Assembly (NCBI GenBank): GCA_037042915.1
Contig: CM073194.1
Span: 1,054,001 to 1,118,000, forward strand
Source of the DNA: Auricularia sp. M13
Taxonomy: Eukaryota > Basidiomycota > Agaricomycetes > Auriculariales > Auriculariaceae
DNA: 64,000 nt
Reading direction: 5' to 3'
The position numbers and the translations under genes were made by a program. This document shows positions 32,218 to 43,183 of this stretch, piece by piece (position 1 is the stretch's first letter; each line of letters opens with the position of its first letter). The notes beneath the pieces are model-generated. The model made no database searches. It worked only from the letters and a program-made list of their open reading frames with translations, and was not told the origin of the DNA.

Positions 32218-34485
32218 ATGGACAGCTCGGACGCTCTGCAGCTGAAACCCCCTGCGAGGGAGAGCTCCCCGCCTCCCAGTCTCGACGTCGTGTACAAACC
32301 CATCTTTCCGGATATGGGCGTGCGGTATTGGAAGGGAAGGTACAGAGGTTCAAGTGAAGCTGTTGCTCGCTGTCTTAAACGTCCGACAGTGTCTATATCC
32401 AGCGCACATCTGTGGCTCCCGGACCGAAGCGCGACTTGTCAGTGCATGAAAATTTAGCAGCGTCACGTATATTCCTGACACTCAATCCAGGTTTCCTCTG
32501 GACGGATGGACCAGGCTTGTCCATCCCAGTGGCAGGGTTTATATGTACAACGAAGGCCGACGTGTGGTCATGGAGGGCGGCAGAGAACTCTTGGTCAATG
32601 TCTTTGGCGGCCCCACACGAGTCGCTGAGCTTTGCGGCCCCGTCGAAGATGAGCTACGGAAGCTGTTGGCTGCCTGCCTCGACGACGACAAGAATCCGGG
32701 CGATTACGAGCTTTTCTTACGCATAGACTCGTCGCAAACGCCGACGATGGTCAGCTACTATTTCGTTGACTGGACGCACCGCTCAATATTCTGGGCGCAC
32801 AAAATCAAGAGTCAGTTACCCATCGCATCATTTTGGCACTTGGGTTCGTCCAATCGCGCTTCAATTCTTCGTCTGCCATGATTCTAACGCAGCTTAGACT
32901 GCATGAGAGAGCTGCATTTCTGGACGCATGTCGATTAGTAAGTCATGTTCGTCCTGCGATGAAGAGACCCCGACTTAGCTTCGTGCTTGCAGCTACCCAA
33001 TGCACCATCCCTTTCCCCCAAATGCGCGCGAAGAACTCGACGCCATCTTGACGTTCCAGACAATTGGTGAGGGAAGAGCTGAGCGTACGAAGCGGTACTA
33101 AAATCTCCCTTACGTAGATGCAAAGACTTTCAAGCAGACAACTGCTCCATGGGGCCCCGAGGACTCGCATCTGCTGGCGAAGTCGCTCCCAGGTCTTTCA
33201 GAGCCTTCGCTGTCTAGGAGTCCCTCCCGCTCCTCCACCATCGATTCTGATATTACAACGGCCTATCAACCTTGTATGCCGTCAGGACATTCACCAGTGC
33301 GACCTGCATAACTCACCACCCTTTTCAGCACAACCAATCTCAGTATACGAAGGCTTCTCCAATGCGAGTGCAGGTGAGGAGTGCCAACACTTCGCCATTC
33401 ATCGCCAGCTAAAACGCCATCATCTCAGCGAGACTGTGGAGGCAAATATGTACGATATCACTTCGCTAACGCGTGAGTCGTTCTCATCCAATTCAGGTGT
33501 GTCTCGCGTCCAGAATTTCCACGGAGATACGTACGCTAGATTGGCACGAACGGAGCACAGAAGCGACAACGCGTCATCGAACATGCAACCCCCAAAGTGG
33601 CTACAACGTCTACTGTCGTTCCTTCTGTTCAACAGGCCACCTCGGTTCTTCGCCGAACTACAAGATGTCTTCGTCGACAACATCATGTACCAGGTACATT
33701 GGAAGACCTTCGTTGAAGATGAGGTACACCCAGAATGGAAGAACAACGGCTTTATGGTACGCAGCTTCGACATTGGCACTGAGAGTCCGTCTAAGCATGC
33801 TATGGGGCAGGCAACAGTGATGCTCGCGTAAGCAGGTACGAACTGGCGATGATGCGCGGTTCTCACGATCGCCTCCAGGGCAAACATGGCTTTTCTCGCT
33901 TTGAGCGGTGTCGACAACGCTGAATCAGGGCCTCTCCTCTCGTCTAAGGTTCTCAGTCTCTCTTCCACGATCTTTGCGACTGCGACGCTCTTCACGGCCA
34001 TGAAACTCAATGCCTTCCACCTGAAGCTCAAAACGGCGACCGCGGAAGACGCGGTGCGTATAGTTAAGTTTCCGTCGCCCTGGATTGACGCTGATGCAAA
34101 ATTGAAGATGAACTATATGCACAAGTGCAGCCTGAAACCGCTCGGACTATTTGGCCTGGCAATGCTATTCAGCGTGCCGTTCGTCACGTTCATGTGGTCG
34201 CTTCTCACCTTCATCGCCGCCGTCCTCGGATTCAGCTTCCAGCACTGGACCGTGGACGCCGGCGTCCCGCTCATCACGACGACAATTGTGCCTGTAGTCG
34301 GCATACTCGTGTGGATGTCATGGTATTTCTCGCACAGCTTTGAGCCGCCGCCGGAGGAGGAGGAGGAAGAGGATGCTCCGGGCATGTTCACCAAGTTGCA
34401 CGCTGCGTTCTCCAGGTTACGGAAGAAGTGTATAAGTTTGTCTCGGCCATTCAAGGACGTGGAGAAGGGAGCTGGCTCACAGTAA
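32218..34485 (+). CDS. WW-like membrane protein, paralogue 3
   Basis: Eleven exons: 32218-32339, 32491-32843, 32898-32937, 32993-33066, 33118-33273, 33329-33373, 33429-33449, 33497-33756, 33811-33827, 33879-34053 and 34108-34485, giving 546 residues. Several exon lengths equal those of paralogue 2 to the base (40, 74, 21, 17, 175). The WW-like motif is GWTRLVHPSGRVYMYNEGRR. Blocks match paralogue 2: HHPFPPNAREELDAILTFQT, LLFNRPPRFFAELQDVFVDN, VEDEVHPEWKNNGFM, then LSSTIFATATLFTAMKLNAF, LGLFGLAMLFSVPFVTFMWS and TTTIVPVVGILVWMSWYF as membrane helices. The tail is short, acidic then basic (PPPEEEEEEDAPG), and lacks the repeated KWLP segments of paralogue 2. Function unknown. Confidence 0.87.
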
Positions 34486-34936
34486 CGCACCTATCCTCAT
34501 ATCGTCTGTAGGAATATCATGTATTTGTGCCTGGGCCGACCTTTGCTGTGCATTCGTCCGCAATTTAGACAAGAAGGCTGCGCTTGCTCGCAGCAAGATG
34601 GGCTGCGGTCCCCGCCGGTCGCTGCCTGATACTTATACTTGGTTCATGGAGAGACTGGAATTTGACCTGGCACTGCATGAGTGTGTTCCAAAGAGCTCGT
34701 GCTTCTGCTCCTGGAACGATGCCGCGACGCCCATGTCCTTGAATCAGCCGATCTTCATATTGACCGCAGAGAGTCCTGCAATGTCGGGCTTCGGAAGTTA
34801 CAATGACTGCATGCCTGAGACTTGCTCAGCTAAACCGGAAACCACGCGGATACGACGACAACGCTGGTACGCCATCAACTTCAGACCATCATATCAAAGC
34901 AGCTTGGAACTGCTTTCGTTCGATAACATCCCAAGA
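34486..34936. other. gene-less 3' flank between convergent genes
   Basis: Between paralogue 3 (+) and the second F-box gene (-). No exon is seen. Confidence 0.4.
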
Positions 34937-36405
34937 CTATGTCCACATCCTGCCAGTGGTAGGAGGAGAACCCAGGCCCCCACCGAAGAATTTGTCGAAC
35001 TGTTCTTTACCCGTCTTCATAGCCTCGGGATCCTGCATCAAGTCTTCCGGCTGCCAGAACGCCTGATACATGGGCCACTGCAGCGCGAACTTCGTCTCGA
35101 CCTGCTGCCACGCCTCGGTGCCCTCGTTGAGCGCGCCAGACGCGTCGAGCTTCGCGTCGGCCACGCGTTTAATCTCCTCGCATAGCGCCCAAATCCAGCG
35201 GCGCACGCGCATGGCCTTGGTGCGGTGCACATGCGAGAGGTAGAGCATCCAATCGCCCGGGTCGTCCGCGCGCGGGAGCGAGCCGGGCGCGGACTTGGCC
35301 TCGGCGGGCGAGGGCATGGCCCAGGGCAGCGTGTGCACGATGAGCGCGCGCGCGACGGGCTGCCAGTCCGTCAGAGAGAGGAAACGCGTGAAGCGGCATG
35401 CGGCGCTGAAGCGCGCGAGCGACGCGCCGTCCGGCAGGTGCGCGGCGATGCAGCGCAGGATGTCGGACGGCTGGCGGGTCAGGATGTCCGTCCCGCGCGT
35501 GTCGTCCGACAGATCGCCCCGCCGCGTCGGGTTCACTTCGCGGAAGAAGCGGGGGAAGCTGCAGGAGGACGGGATTTAGTTCGCGTGCACAATAACCCTA
35601 CAATATGTGGACTGCACGTACACGTCTGGGCGATTCAGCAACCAGTCGTAGCCGAGCCGTCCGAGGCCCTTCCAATCGAAGACGTTTTGGCCCAAGTCAT
35701 GACCGGGCCGCCACAGCGGGCGCAGATCTACTTTATCGCCCACGCCTTCCTGGAATCAGCACGCGAAACAGAGGCTGAATGCACCATGAAGGGTTTCGTA
35801 CCTTCGTAGTCGACGCCCGCCCATCTTCCCGTGGTTTCAGCTCCAAGGGGACGGCCCATGACATGTTCGATGGCTGCGAGCTTTCGGAGGTTCGCCTTTG
35901 TGTTGCTCGTGTCGCCAGAATTCACGCAGCGGCGGAAGAGTTCGTAGCAGACTGTGTGCATGGTTATTAACTGCGCAGTCGCAGACAGAGTATCAGTGAA
36001 AGCGGTGGAGATATAGTTATTAACACATACGACGGAATCGCGTGCGACTTGTTCCCATTGAACTACGAGAATGATAGGAACAGCTGGAAGCTTGTTCGCT
36101 CCGAGCATATTTCCACCTGGCCATCTTGAGCATCCGCACAGGCAGTGATGCTGACTATCAGCCTTACTGAAGTAGACGCAATCAAGCAGGAATCCTGGAA
36201 CGAGTTCTCTACAATGCAAGAGGTCACAGCAGGCTCAATAGGATGCATGGTTGCAGTAAAGTACGCACCCGAACGACCAAAGGTGCTCGAAATAGCGCGT
36301 CTGGCTATCAGTCAGGACGCCCGGAGGCGCGAAGTGCGCCGGGAGTGGGTTGGTCGATTCCTTGGGCTTGGGAAGGAAAGGTAGACGACAGACGCAGCAG
36401 GACAT
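34937..36405 (-). CDS. F-box protein with Cys-containing N-terminus
   Basis: About six exons: 36269-36405, then 36208-36168 (approximate), a middle part ending in TVCYELFRRCVNSGDTSNTK and GRWAGVDYEG (down to about 35810), VGDKVDLRPLWRPGHDLGQN and LGRLGYDWLLNRPDV (about 35760-35610), and the last exon from about 35560 to 34937. The N-terminus MSCCVCRLPFLPKPKE has close cysteines, as in basidiomycete proteins of this class. The F-box is ILTRQPSDILRCIAAHLPDG followed by ASLARFSAACRFTRFLSLTD. After it comes LYLSHVHRTKAMRVRRWIWA and a Trp-rich C-terminus (FALQWPMYQAFWQPED). It is a probable SCF substrate receptor with unknown target. The F-box half is sure; the first exons are less so. Confidence 0.75.
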
Positions 36406-36896
36406 GGTTAGAAGACAAGGTAGATCGCGGACATTGAGGCTCCATTGTTGTCGTTTGACTCCCCATGGTGCCCGTCATTGTGTTCAGAGGATCTTCGCGA
36501 TGCAGTGAGGGGCTTCGGAGAGAAGCCTCCTTGCGGGTGCACAGACCGGCCGAAGCGATTCTTCACTCGGATCCTGGTAGCAATGGAAGCTCGAGCTGTT
36601 GCATGCGTGCCTGAGCGTTGGCATTCGAGATTGTGATTAGGAACCAGGCGATTCGCCGACGTAGACAAGGTGCATTGTCGGCTCGGTTTAGTTCACAGCA
36701 TTCTGAGGTCGTATCCAGGATTAGAGGGCCGGAATCATAGACTGAATGGCTCGTGCTCGACGGTTCAGGAAACGAATGTCCGGCTTGATTCGGAGCTCGT
36801 ATTACAGGTCGGGGCACGAGATTCCAAAGATCCTAAGGATGTACAGGTTCGAGTAAACAACGGCGGAAGGATGAGTTGAACCGGGTACTAACCCTT
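36406..36896. other. gene-less stretch
   Basis: Between two minus-strand genes; contains the promoter of the second F-box gene. No exon is seen. Confidence 0.4.
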
Positions 36897-37565
36897 TCAT
36901 ATTTCTTCCAGGTATCCCTGCACAATCAAGTGCTCGATGTCGCTGCGGCGCAAATGGAAGCGCTGTCCCTTGCGGAAATCGACGGTACCCAGCTCGGTGT
37001 GGACATCGCCAATGTCCTTGAGGACGCGGACGAGGACGTGCAGCTCCTTCGGCGGGTGCTCGATGCCGGCCGTCATGTCGAGGATATCGCCAAACTCGTA
37101 CTCGGCGCGTGCGACGACGACGGTGTCGTGGTACTGCCGCAAAAAATCGACCTCGTGCGGGCTCAGGCGCTCTCGCAATGCGGTATTCGCTAGCAAGTGG
37201 GCCAGCGCGCCGCCAGCGGCCCAGTACAGGTCGCGCAGCCGGTCCAGCCGCGACTGCACGTACGCCAGCATCAACCGCTTGTTGCGCCTCATGCCCAGGT
37301 CGTACAGCGTCGCCGCAGCCTGGAGTTCAGGCGGCGGGTCCTCGTTTGCGCGCCCGCCTGGCACGTTGTACCACGCGGCAAGCGCCGATTGCAGGTCGGC
37401 GTCAAGCATGCGCAGCTCGCGGCACACGTTCTGCACCAGCAAGTCCGCATATTTCGGCGGTAAGGCTTGCGCCGAGTTGGACGACGACTGAGCCTGCGCT
37501 GCTGCCCTTCGTGCCTCCACAATGAGCTGCATGGCTTGATCTCCGAACATCTTGAATTCCGACAT
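36897..37565 (-). CDS. PSF1: GINS complex subunit PSF1
   Basis: Component of the GINS tetramer (Sld5-Psf1-Psf2-Psf3), which joins Cdc45 and Mcm2-7 in the replicative helicase in the nucleus. Single exon, 222 residues, close to the usual Psf1 size. The N-terminus MFGDQAMQLIVEARRAA matches the Psf1 start (M-x-G/C-D/E-x-A-x-x-L). The A-domain centre has LGMRRNKRLMLAYVQSRLDR LRD, like the family R-NKRxxxAYxxxRLxxIR stretch. The C-terminal B domain ends VRVLKDIGDVHTELGTVDF, then FHLRRSDIEHLIVQGYLEEI, very typical. The Met at 37565 (MSEFK) is used; the next Met at 37550 begins directly at MFGD and may be the real start. Confidence 0.92.
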   Translation of the reverse strand: MSEFKMFGDQAMQLIVEARRAAAQAQSSSNSAQALPPKYADLLVQNVCRELRMLDADLQSALAAWYNVPGGRANEDPPPELQAAATLYDLGMRRNKRLMLAYVQSRLDRLRDLYWAAGGALAHLLANTALRERLSPHEVDFLRQYHDTVVVARAEYEFGDILDMTAGIEHPPKELHVLVRVLKDIGDVHTELGTVDFRKGQRFHLRRSDIEHLIVQGYLEEI

Positions 37566-38822
37566 GATGGGCAGGAAGGAAGTGAGTTGGAGCGGAGAAC
37601 GAAAGCGCGTTTCGAGCACTTGCTACCCACATCAAATCCCCCAATCGACTACTGGTCTCATAATTTTATGCCACCCACGTCGCTTTTACGCCCATTGCGG
37701 CGGTTGGGCGTCCCTGGTCCTCTTCTCTCTCGAGCTCTGTAGCCTTGGGACTCTGCGGCGCGCATTCGCAGTTCCTTGTCATGTGACTCGTTAGAATAGC
37801 AAATCAGCTGGCGTTTTATACCGCAGCAGTACAACGTTTAGTGCGATAACCTCGCCTCGCGCGCAGCGCACTCTGTCGCGAAGGCTACAAAGGAGGCTGG
37901 TCCCGTGGCGAGACCATCCCATCACCATCTTCACCGACGACTGAAACATCGCCTCGCTTCCCGCGAAGATCGTCTCTGCAAAGGCTTCACCAAAGAGAGC
38001 CTCATACCGAGCTAGAATCTGCGTACAAGCGCAACGGCTCTTCTCACGCTGGTTACCCATCGCAGGTCTCAAACGGTGCGGAGCATGCTGAGATGACTAG
38101 TATATCGACTATCAAACATTCAAGTTTTGATCAGAAGTTCGACATGGGACCGTGGCGCTTGCTCTGACCCTGGGCCAACAGCCAATCGTCAGTAAGCCGC
38201 AGTAAGCGATGTCGCCAAGACTTTCACAAGAAATTTCGACGAATTGACAGCTGCGGGTTCAGAGCGCCGCGGCGTTGCATGACCGAACCTTGTACTGTAC
38301 TAACTCCGAGAGGCTGCGCGCGGCGAAGCCGTGCACTGAGTATGCGTTGACGGTATTACAGAGAATTCTCAGCATCCCGATACCATATCAAGGCTGGAGA
38401 TCGTGCGCCTCTCCCATGTCATGAGCGACGCCTTATAGTGGCTGGGAAGGGAGAGACGGAAAGTACATATAATCGTGGCTAGTAATCAGAACTTGTCCTG
38501 GGCACCAAGAAATGCGGTTTCAGGCACAACGAACAGCACGGGCGCAGGAGACCGTGAATCAGAATTGTAGCGAAGACAGCGAGACCACGAGAGACCACGA
38601 TTCGCGCGGATATGAATGACTGAGTGTCGACAGCCTGAGCGTGTCCTTGGCAGAAGACCCTGACCGTCTCGTTCCAGCCGATCACGTCTGACTCGTCTCA
38701 GTATGTGATAGCCTTCGGCTGGATTCCCAGAAGCTCACGGTCAGGCAGGTGATGATTATACAGTACGCTAAGCGCACAGCTGTCACCGGGGGACTCATGG
38801 CCGTATATATTGCTTGGGACAG
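37566..38822. other. gene-less divergent intergenic region
   Basis: Between PSF1 (-) and the Cys-rich secreted protein (+). No exon or repeat could be supported over about 1.25 kb. Confidence 0.4.
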
Positions 38823-38829
38823 TATAAAA
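38823..38829 (+). promoter_or_regulatory. TATA box of the Cys-rich secreted protein
   Basis: TATAAAA lies 133 bp before the ATG at 38962. The leader in between is pyrimidine-rich (CTCTCTCTCG), as in highly expressed fungal genes. Confidence 0.6.
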
Positions 38830-38961
38830 ACGAGGGGATTCTGAAGGAGAGTCCTCAGATCGAAGCCGCCAACTCGTCTCAGCTCTTCAAAGCGTACGCC
38901 ACCTCACTCTCTCTCGTCGGCGCGTCTCTTGCTCACAGTCTCTCAGAACCACCCAATCACC

Positions 38962-39480
38962 ATGCTCTTCACCAAGACCGTCCTCATCGCCATCCTGGCC
39001 GCCCTTCAAGCGCAGGCTGCCCCCGCGTCGACTGAGGAGGCCTTCGTCATCATCAAAACCGAGGACTCAATCCACGGCCCGCTCGTCTTCTACGGCCTCG
39101 CTTCCGGCGCGAACGAAACCGTCGCGGCGCGCAGCGACCTCACCGAGCGCGCCTGCGGCACGAACAACGTGCAGTGCTTTGGCAGCAACGTGCCCAACCG
39201 CCAGGCGTGCCAGAACCTCATCAACTCGCTCAACGCGAACAGCGGCACGGGCGTGGGCAACTCTCCGCGCTCGATCTGCCAGACGACCAACGGCAACCAG
39301 TGCTGCGTCAGCTGGGCGAACGTTGCGTCGGGCCTCACGCAGGGCATGCTCGTCTCGGCTGCCAACGCGGTGCAGAACGGATGCGTCGTCAACGGCCAGT
39401 CGGGCCTCTCGCGCAACACCGACCTCAACGGCGTCTGCACCACCCAGTGCCTCTCTAGCCGTGCTACCGGATGCTCCTAA
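38962..39480 (+). CDS. cysteine-rich small secreted protein
   Basis: Single exon, 172 residues. The first in-frame Met at 38929 is skipped because the one at 38962 begins an ideal signal peptide (MLFTKTVLIAILAALQAQAA). A pro-like segment follows up to RSDLTERACG, then a compact domain with ten cysteines, including RSICQTTNGNQCCVSW, a CC pair, and the end GVCTTQCLSSRATGCS. The even number of cysteines and the single Trp suggest a disulphide-stabilised extracellular protein. Codon use is strongly C-ending, as in a highly expressed gene. The pattern recalls basidiomycete secreted proteins of unknown role. It does not show the hydrophobin eight-Cys spacing. Confidence 0.82.
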   Translation: MLFTKTVLIAILAALQAQAAPASTEEAFVIIKTEDSIHGPLVFYGLASGANETVAARSDLTERACGTNNVQCFGSNVPNRQACQNLINSLNANSGTGVGNSPRSICQTTNGNQCCVSWANVASGLTQGMLVSAANAVQNGCVVNGQSGLSRNTDLNGVCTTQCLSSRATGCS

Positions 39481-39776
39481 TCGCGTGGGAGACGCGCAGA
39501 AGTTAATTTGATCCAAATCTCCCCAAGTTGTTCCAATAACATGACCAAATATCATTGGTATCAGCCTTCTGTTAGTCATCATGAAATCAGGTCTGAATGG
39601 CTGTCCCAAGGTGGCCTGACCGCGATGTAAGATGTTGAAGCGCCGGATCCTTGGGCTGGCTTCGTCCCGCCACAGTATTTCATGGAAAGGAACATGCGGA
39701 TGAGATCTGTCAGTGTGATTGGGGTAAGTGCGCTCCTACGCTACAGTAACGTTGATCCGTGTTTTTTGCGGGTCGG
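39481..39776. other. 3' flank of the secreted-protein gene and LINE target
   Basis: No exon is seen. It ends at the 5' target-site duplication of the LINE. Confidence 0.45.
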
Positions 39777-39793
39777 AAGAACAAAGACAGATT
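39777..39793 (+). repeat. LINE target-site duplication, 5' copy
   Basis: AAGAACAAAGACAGATT. The same 17 bases recur at 53479-53495 right after the poly(A) tail. The first two A are ambiguous with the tail, so the duplication is 15-17 bp. Confidence 0.85.
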
Positions 39794-41471
39794 GGGGCGG
39801 CTCTTTCCCGTACCACCATGTACGGTAGCAATACCAGCGCAAGAGCATACCAAACGCCCTACTCGCCGCCACAACAAGGCTGCCGGGACAAGACCGCTGC
39901 GAGTACCACGGCGCAGCGCTTTGCGCAATGCGCTCGTCATTTGCTGCAAATAAAATCGTTACAAACGAGCACTACGTGCGAAAAATGGAATGCCGTTAAA
40001 GGACGAATTCCCCAGTCGAATAGGACGTAGGAGCGCCAAATGCAAGTGGGCATGTATTCGCGCGCAGCGCGAGGGAGACCAGCGCTCGTATCTAGAAGTA
40101 CAACGCAAAGTCCAAGAAAGTACACCAAGCACGTCGATTTTCCACCACTGAGCTGTAACACCACGCCGTACGAATTCCTGGACGAGACCAGTCAGTGAAG
40201 AGTAATGGAGGACGGGAAGACGTACAGGAGGCCACTAGAGAACGTCGGGAGCCTGGAATAATCAGCAAGAGCGTGCGGGCACGGTACTGCAAGCACCCAC
40301 GAAAAATTTACGCACATTGATCAGCGCTACGATCTGGCCAGCAGCGCACGCGGGGTCCGGAAGCCATCAAGCTACAGACCATGGTTAGGGCAGCGATGGA
40401 AAAGCGTGCAGTAGCACGCGGGGCGCGGACCACCGCAGCCGTCGCAGCTGTGGCCGGAGGGGACGTTATTGGTGTTGCCCGGCGACTAAAAAAAGATCAG
40501 CGATCGCCGGCAGCAATCAACGGAATGACGCTCACGTCTTGGCAATGAAGACATCCACATTCTACGCGCTCGGCCCAGGGCTTATTGAAGCAACAGTACG
40601 ACGTGCAAGGAAAGAGTCTATGCGGGTTGAGCCAATTGCTGATGTTATGCTGGGAAACGTGAGAAAAACGAAGTAGTGATAAAACAGAAGGACACGTACG
40701 CCACAGCGATAGCGTATGATGATCCTACGATGCGTAAGCTCTCATATGGTGGCCACGAATGCCGCGAGCACGCACTTGAAAGGACGGCACATGTCTGAGA
40801 GGCAAGGAAAGTCTGGGGGATGCTGAGAAAAGGACGAGACACGCTGGCCTTTATAGTACGTGAGCCGCAGAGACTGACCCAACGACGTCTGAACGAACGT
40901 ACCGTAACGATTCCGCCCTCGACATCCTGTGTGCAACGTTAGAACTGACCCTGGCGCGGGCAATGAGCAGTAGATCGTGGAAAGCAAGACGGAGGTCCAG
41001 CGAGACGGGACGGCGAAGCACAGACGATGCAGATCGCCAGTACGAACTCGCGCAGTGCGCACCAAACGTCGTCTACAGCACCCGCAAAGGCTCGCCGCGT
41101 CCAGCTCTCTAAGACATGGTCAATCGGACCGCGCTGAGATCTGACATCTGGATGGCAGGGAACATAGAAACGGAGCGGCTCTCATTTGCTAATACTACAG
41201 CAACATGGACGAGCGCTTCTAAAGTGAGCTGCGTGCTGGTACTGTAAGAGAAACGAGCCGCCCGCGCGATACAGATCGGAGACGTACCTGCCGTCCCCCT
41301 CGATCGAGACCGCGGCGAGAGCATGCCATGTACCCCTCTCGAGCAGCAGTAAGGCCTTCTTTTCACACTCCGGCACATCCCGGGCACTGAGTAAGCACTA
41401 TGCCGCCGGCAAAATAGACGAGAGAAGCGCCCAAATACTGAAACGGAGCGTAAGAAAGTCAGAATTCCACA
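39794..41471 (+). other. LINE 5' leader without clear coding
   Basis: 1.7 kb, poor in T on the + strand, with only short open frames. Probably the 5' UTR and internal promoter of the element. No promoter motif could be named. Confidence 0.5.
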
Positions 41472-42119
41472 ATGTCTCACCTACATGCATACAAAAAAAG
41501 CAGCCACACCCTGAGGTCGTTCCAAGTACGACACAAAGTGGGGAATGACATTGCACGACGCGACGAACGTGAAGAAGCCGCTGCGAGCGGAGTAGGTAAG
41601 ATAACCCCGGAGAATCCCGAATTTGAATACGTACCCCACACAAGCAATGCGCAGGCACGCTGGCTCTTTAAGCAAGGTCCTAGGGCGGATGCAGGACTCA
41701 CGAAACGGAGCGACACATCTGAAATCTGGGGAGGGGATGAGAAAATAACAAATGAGCCACGGCGCCAGCAAAGTATATATGGCAACCATCACAGGGTGAA
41801 ACGCGATCAGATAGCTTTTAGCCCGGAACAAAAGAAGAGCAAAGATGGCGCTATGCCCCTCCTCAGTCAGAGGCGAAAGTCCACCTCCTCGAATCCCGAC
41901 CTGAGTGACGTAGAACTATGGAGGCGAACAGCGTCGAACACATTGAGTCCCAGCGCTGCTCCTACCCCTAATGACGTCCTCCAAGACCTATCCATTGAGA
42001 ATAAAGCGCCTAGACGATCTATCGCCCAGTCTCACCCCTTAAAAACTGTGAGACCAGGCACCCAACACTGGACGCCCCCTCTGCCAAGCCCGCGCACTGT
42101 ACAACCGCGCTGCACATAG
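41472..42119 (+). CDS. LINE 5' ORF, charged low-complexity protein (ORF1 region)
   Basis: 216 codons from MSHLHAYKKSSH. Rich in Arg, Ser, Pro and charged residues, with a segment FSPEQKKSKDGAMPLLSQRR. No known domain. It is followed within 20 bp by another frame of similar composition. I read it as part of a decayed or multi-frame ORF1 region, not an independent gene. Confidence 0.45.
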   Translation: MSHLHAYKKSSHTLRSFQVRHKVGNDIARRDEREEAAASGVGKITPENPEFEYVPHTSNAQARWLFKQGPRADAGLTKRSDTSEIWGGDEKITNEPRRQQSIYGNHHRVKRDQIAFSPEQKKSKDGAMPLLSQRRKSTSSNPDLSDVELWRRTASNTLSPSAAPTPNDVLQDLSIENKAPRRSIAQSHPLKTVRPGTQHWTPPLPSPRTVQPRCT

Positions 42120-42135
42120 CCAGCGGCGCAGGCAA

Positions 42136-42666
42136 ATGAACCCCACACCGGCGCACAAGAATCTTGCCAGCCCTGGCGAAAACGGAGAACCTCTGAGCAG
42201 GTCACCGACCCCGACGTGGAACATACTGCCACTGAGAGAGGAGGTGGAGAATAGAGAAAAGCACGAACTGCTGACGCCGGCACCATCAAAGGGCACGGCA
42301 GCGATGGCGGCGAGCACAGTAGGAGACGAGACCGTGCGTAACGCGATCAAGTCCCAGCCGACCGGAACCCACGCCCCACCTACGGCACGAGTCGCTGCGA
42401 GCATAGATGACATACTGCGGGATATCCCGCAGGATACATCTGGGCCGTATCAGAAGAAACGTGCTTACGCATGCCTCTGCGGCTGTGGCCAAAAATGGGG
42501 CCAACGCGACAGGCGCGACCAGCACTGGCTCCAGTACCCCGAGAGCGAAACCGCACACGTCGAGGCAATTAAGGGAACGCACCTCGTTATCGACTACAAT
42601 AAGACCTTGGAATGGAGGAGGAAGCGTAAGGAGGGCAGAGAACGCCGCGTGCATTTTATCGAGTAA
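42136..42666 (+). CDS. LINE ORF1-region protein with CxCxC zinc-finger-like motif
   Basis: 176 codons. The C-terminal half reads YACLCGCGQKWGQRDRRDQH, then W, and a further His about 12 residues on. That gives closely spaced Cys and two His, like a degenerate zinc finger that might bind nucleic acid. The N-terminal half is Pro/Ser/Thr-rich. Located inside the LINE upstream of the zinc-knuckle ORF. Function inferred only from position. Confidence 0.45.
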   Translation: MNPTPAHKNLASPGENGEPLSRSPTPTWNILPLREEVENREKHELLTPAPSKGTAAMAASTVGDETVRNAIKSQPTGTHAPPTARVAASIDDILRDIPQDTSGPYQKKRAYACLCGCGQKWGQRDRRDQHWLQYPESETAHVEAIKGTHLVIDYNKTLEWRRKRKEGRERRVHFIE

Positions 42667-43183
42667 AAGAGTGTAGCCATAGCCTCCCAGAGCGAATTTT
42701 AAACGACCAGATGTTGTTATCATCAAGCGAGACAGCAGGGGCAGGCCGAGATCACCGAGCGTTCCGAAATCAAGTCACTCGCCCGGAGAAGCACTCGGCC
42801 GAGCGCACAGGCCCCAGAAACACGCCAGGGATCAGCGTGGACGACGCAAGCGCTGACGCAAATCGCGACAGCAATGAGATTTGCAAGGAACCAGTCTCTA
42901 TGCGTCACCCGAGCACGAAGGCCGAGCTCTGGAAAGTCCGGAGATCTCTGGAAAATCATGCGATAGTATTGAGGCAATGCTGCGAAGATCGCGCAGCACT
43001 GCGGCCTTTTCGCGATGGGGGTACGAGCGAGGATGACGCGGCCTGTAATTACAACTCCGATTCAAACACGCCGGGCCGGCCAGATCGGGACGACTTTGTC
43101 ATACCACGACCACGTAGCAGGCCGTAGATCCCACATCCAAGCGCCCTGCCCGCCCTTGACGCGGCTTCGATGAGCAGAGCTGA

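Noticed and set aside
38962-39480. Hydrophobin
   Set aside because: Ten cysteines with one CC pair, not the eight-Cys two-CC hydrophobin spacing.
42711-43127. 138-codon plus-strand frame in the LINE
   Set aside because: Low-complexity, no motif; may be part of the decayed ORF1 region but cannot be supported as a gene.
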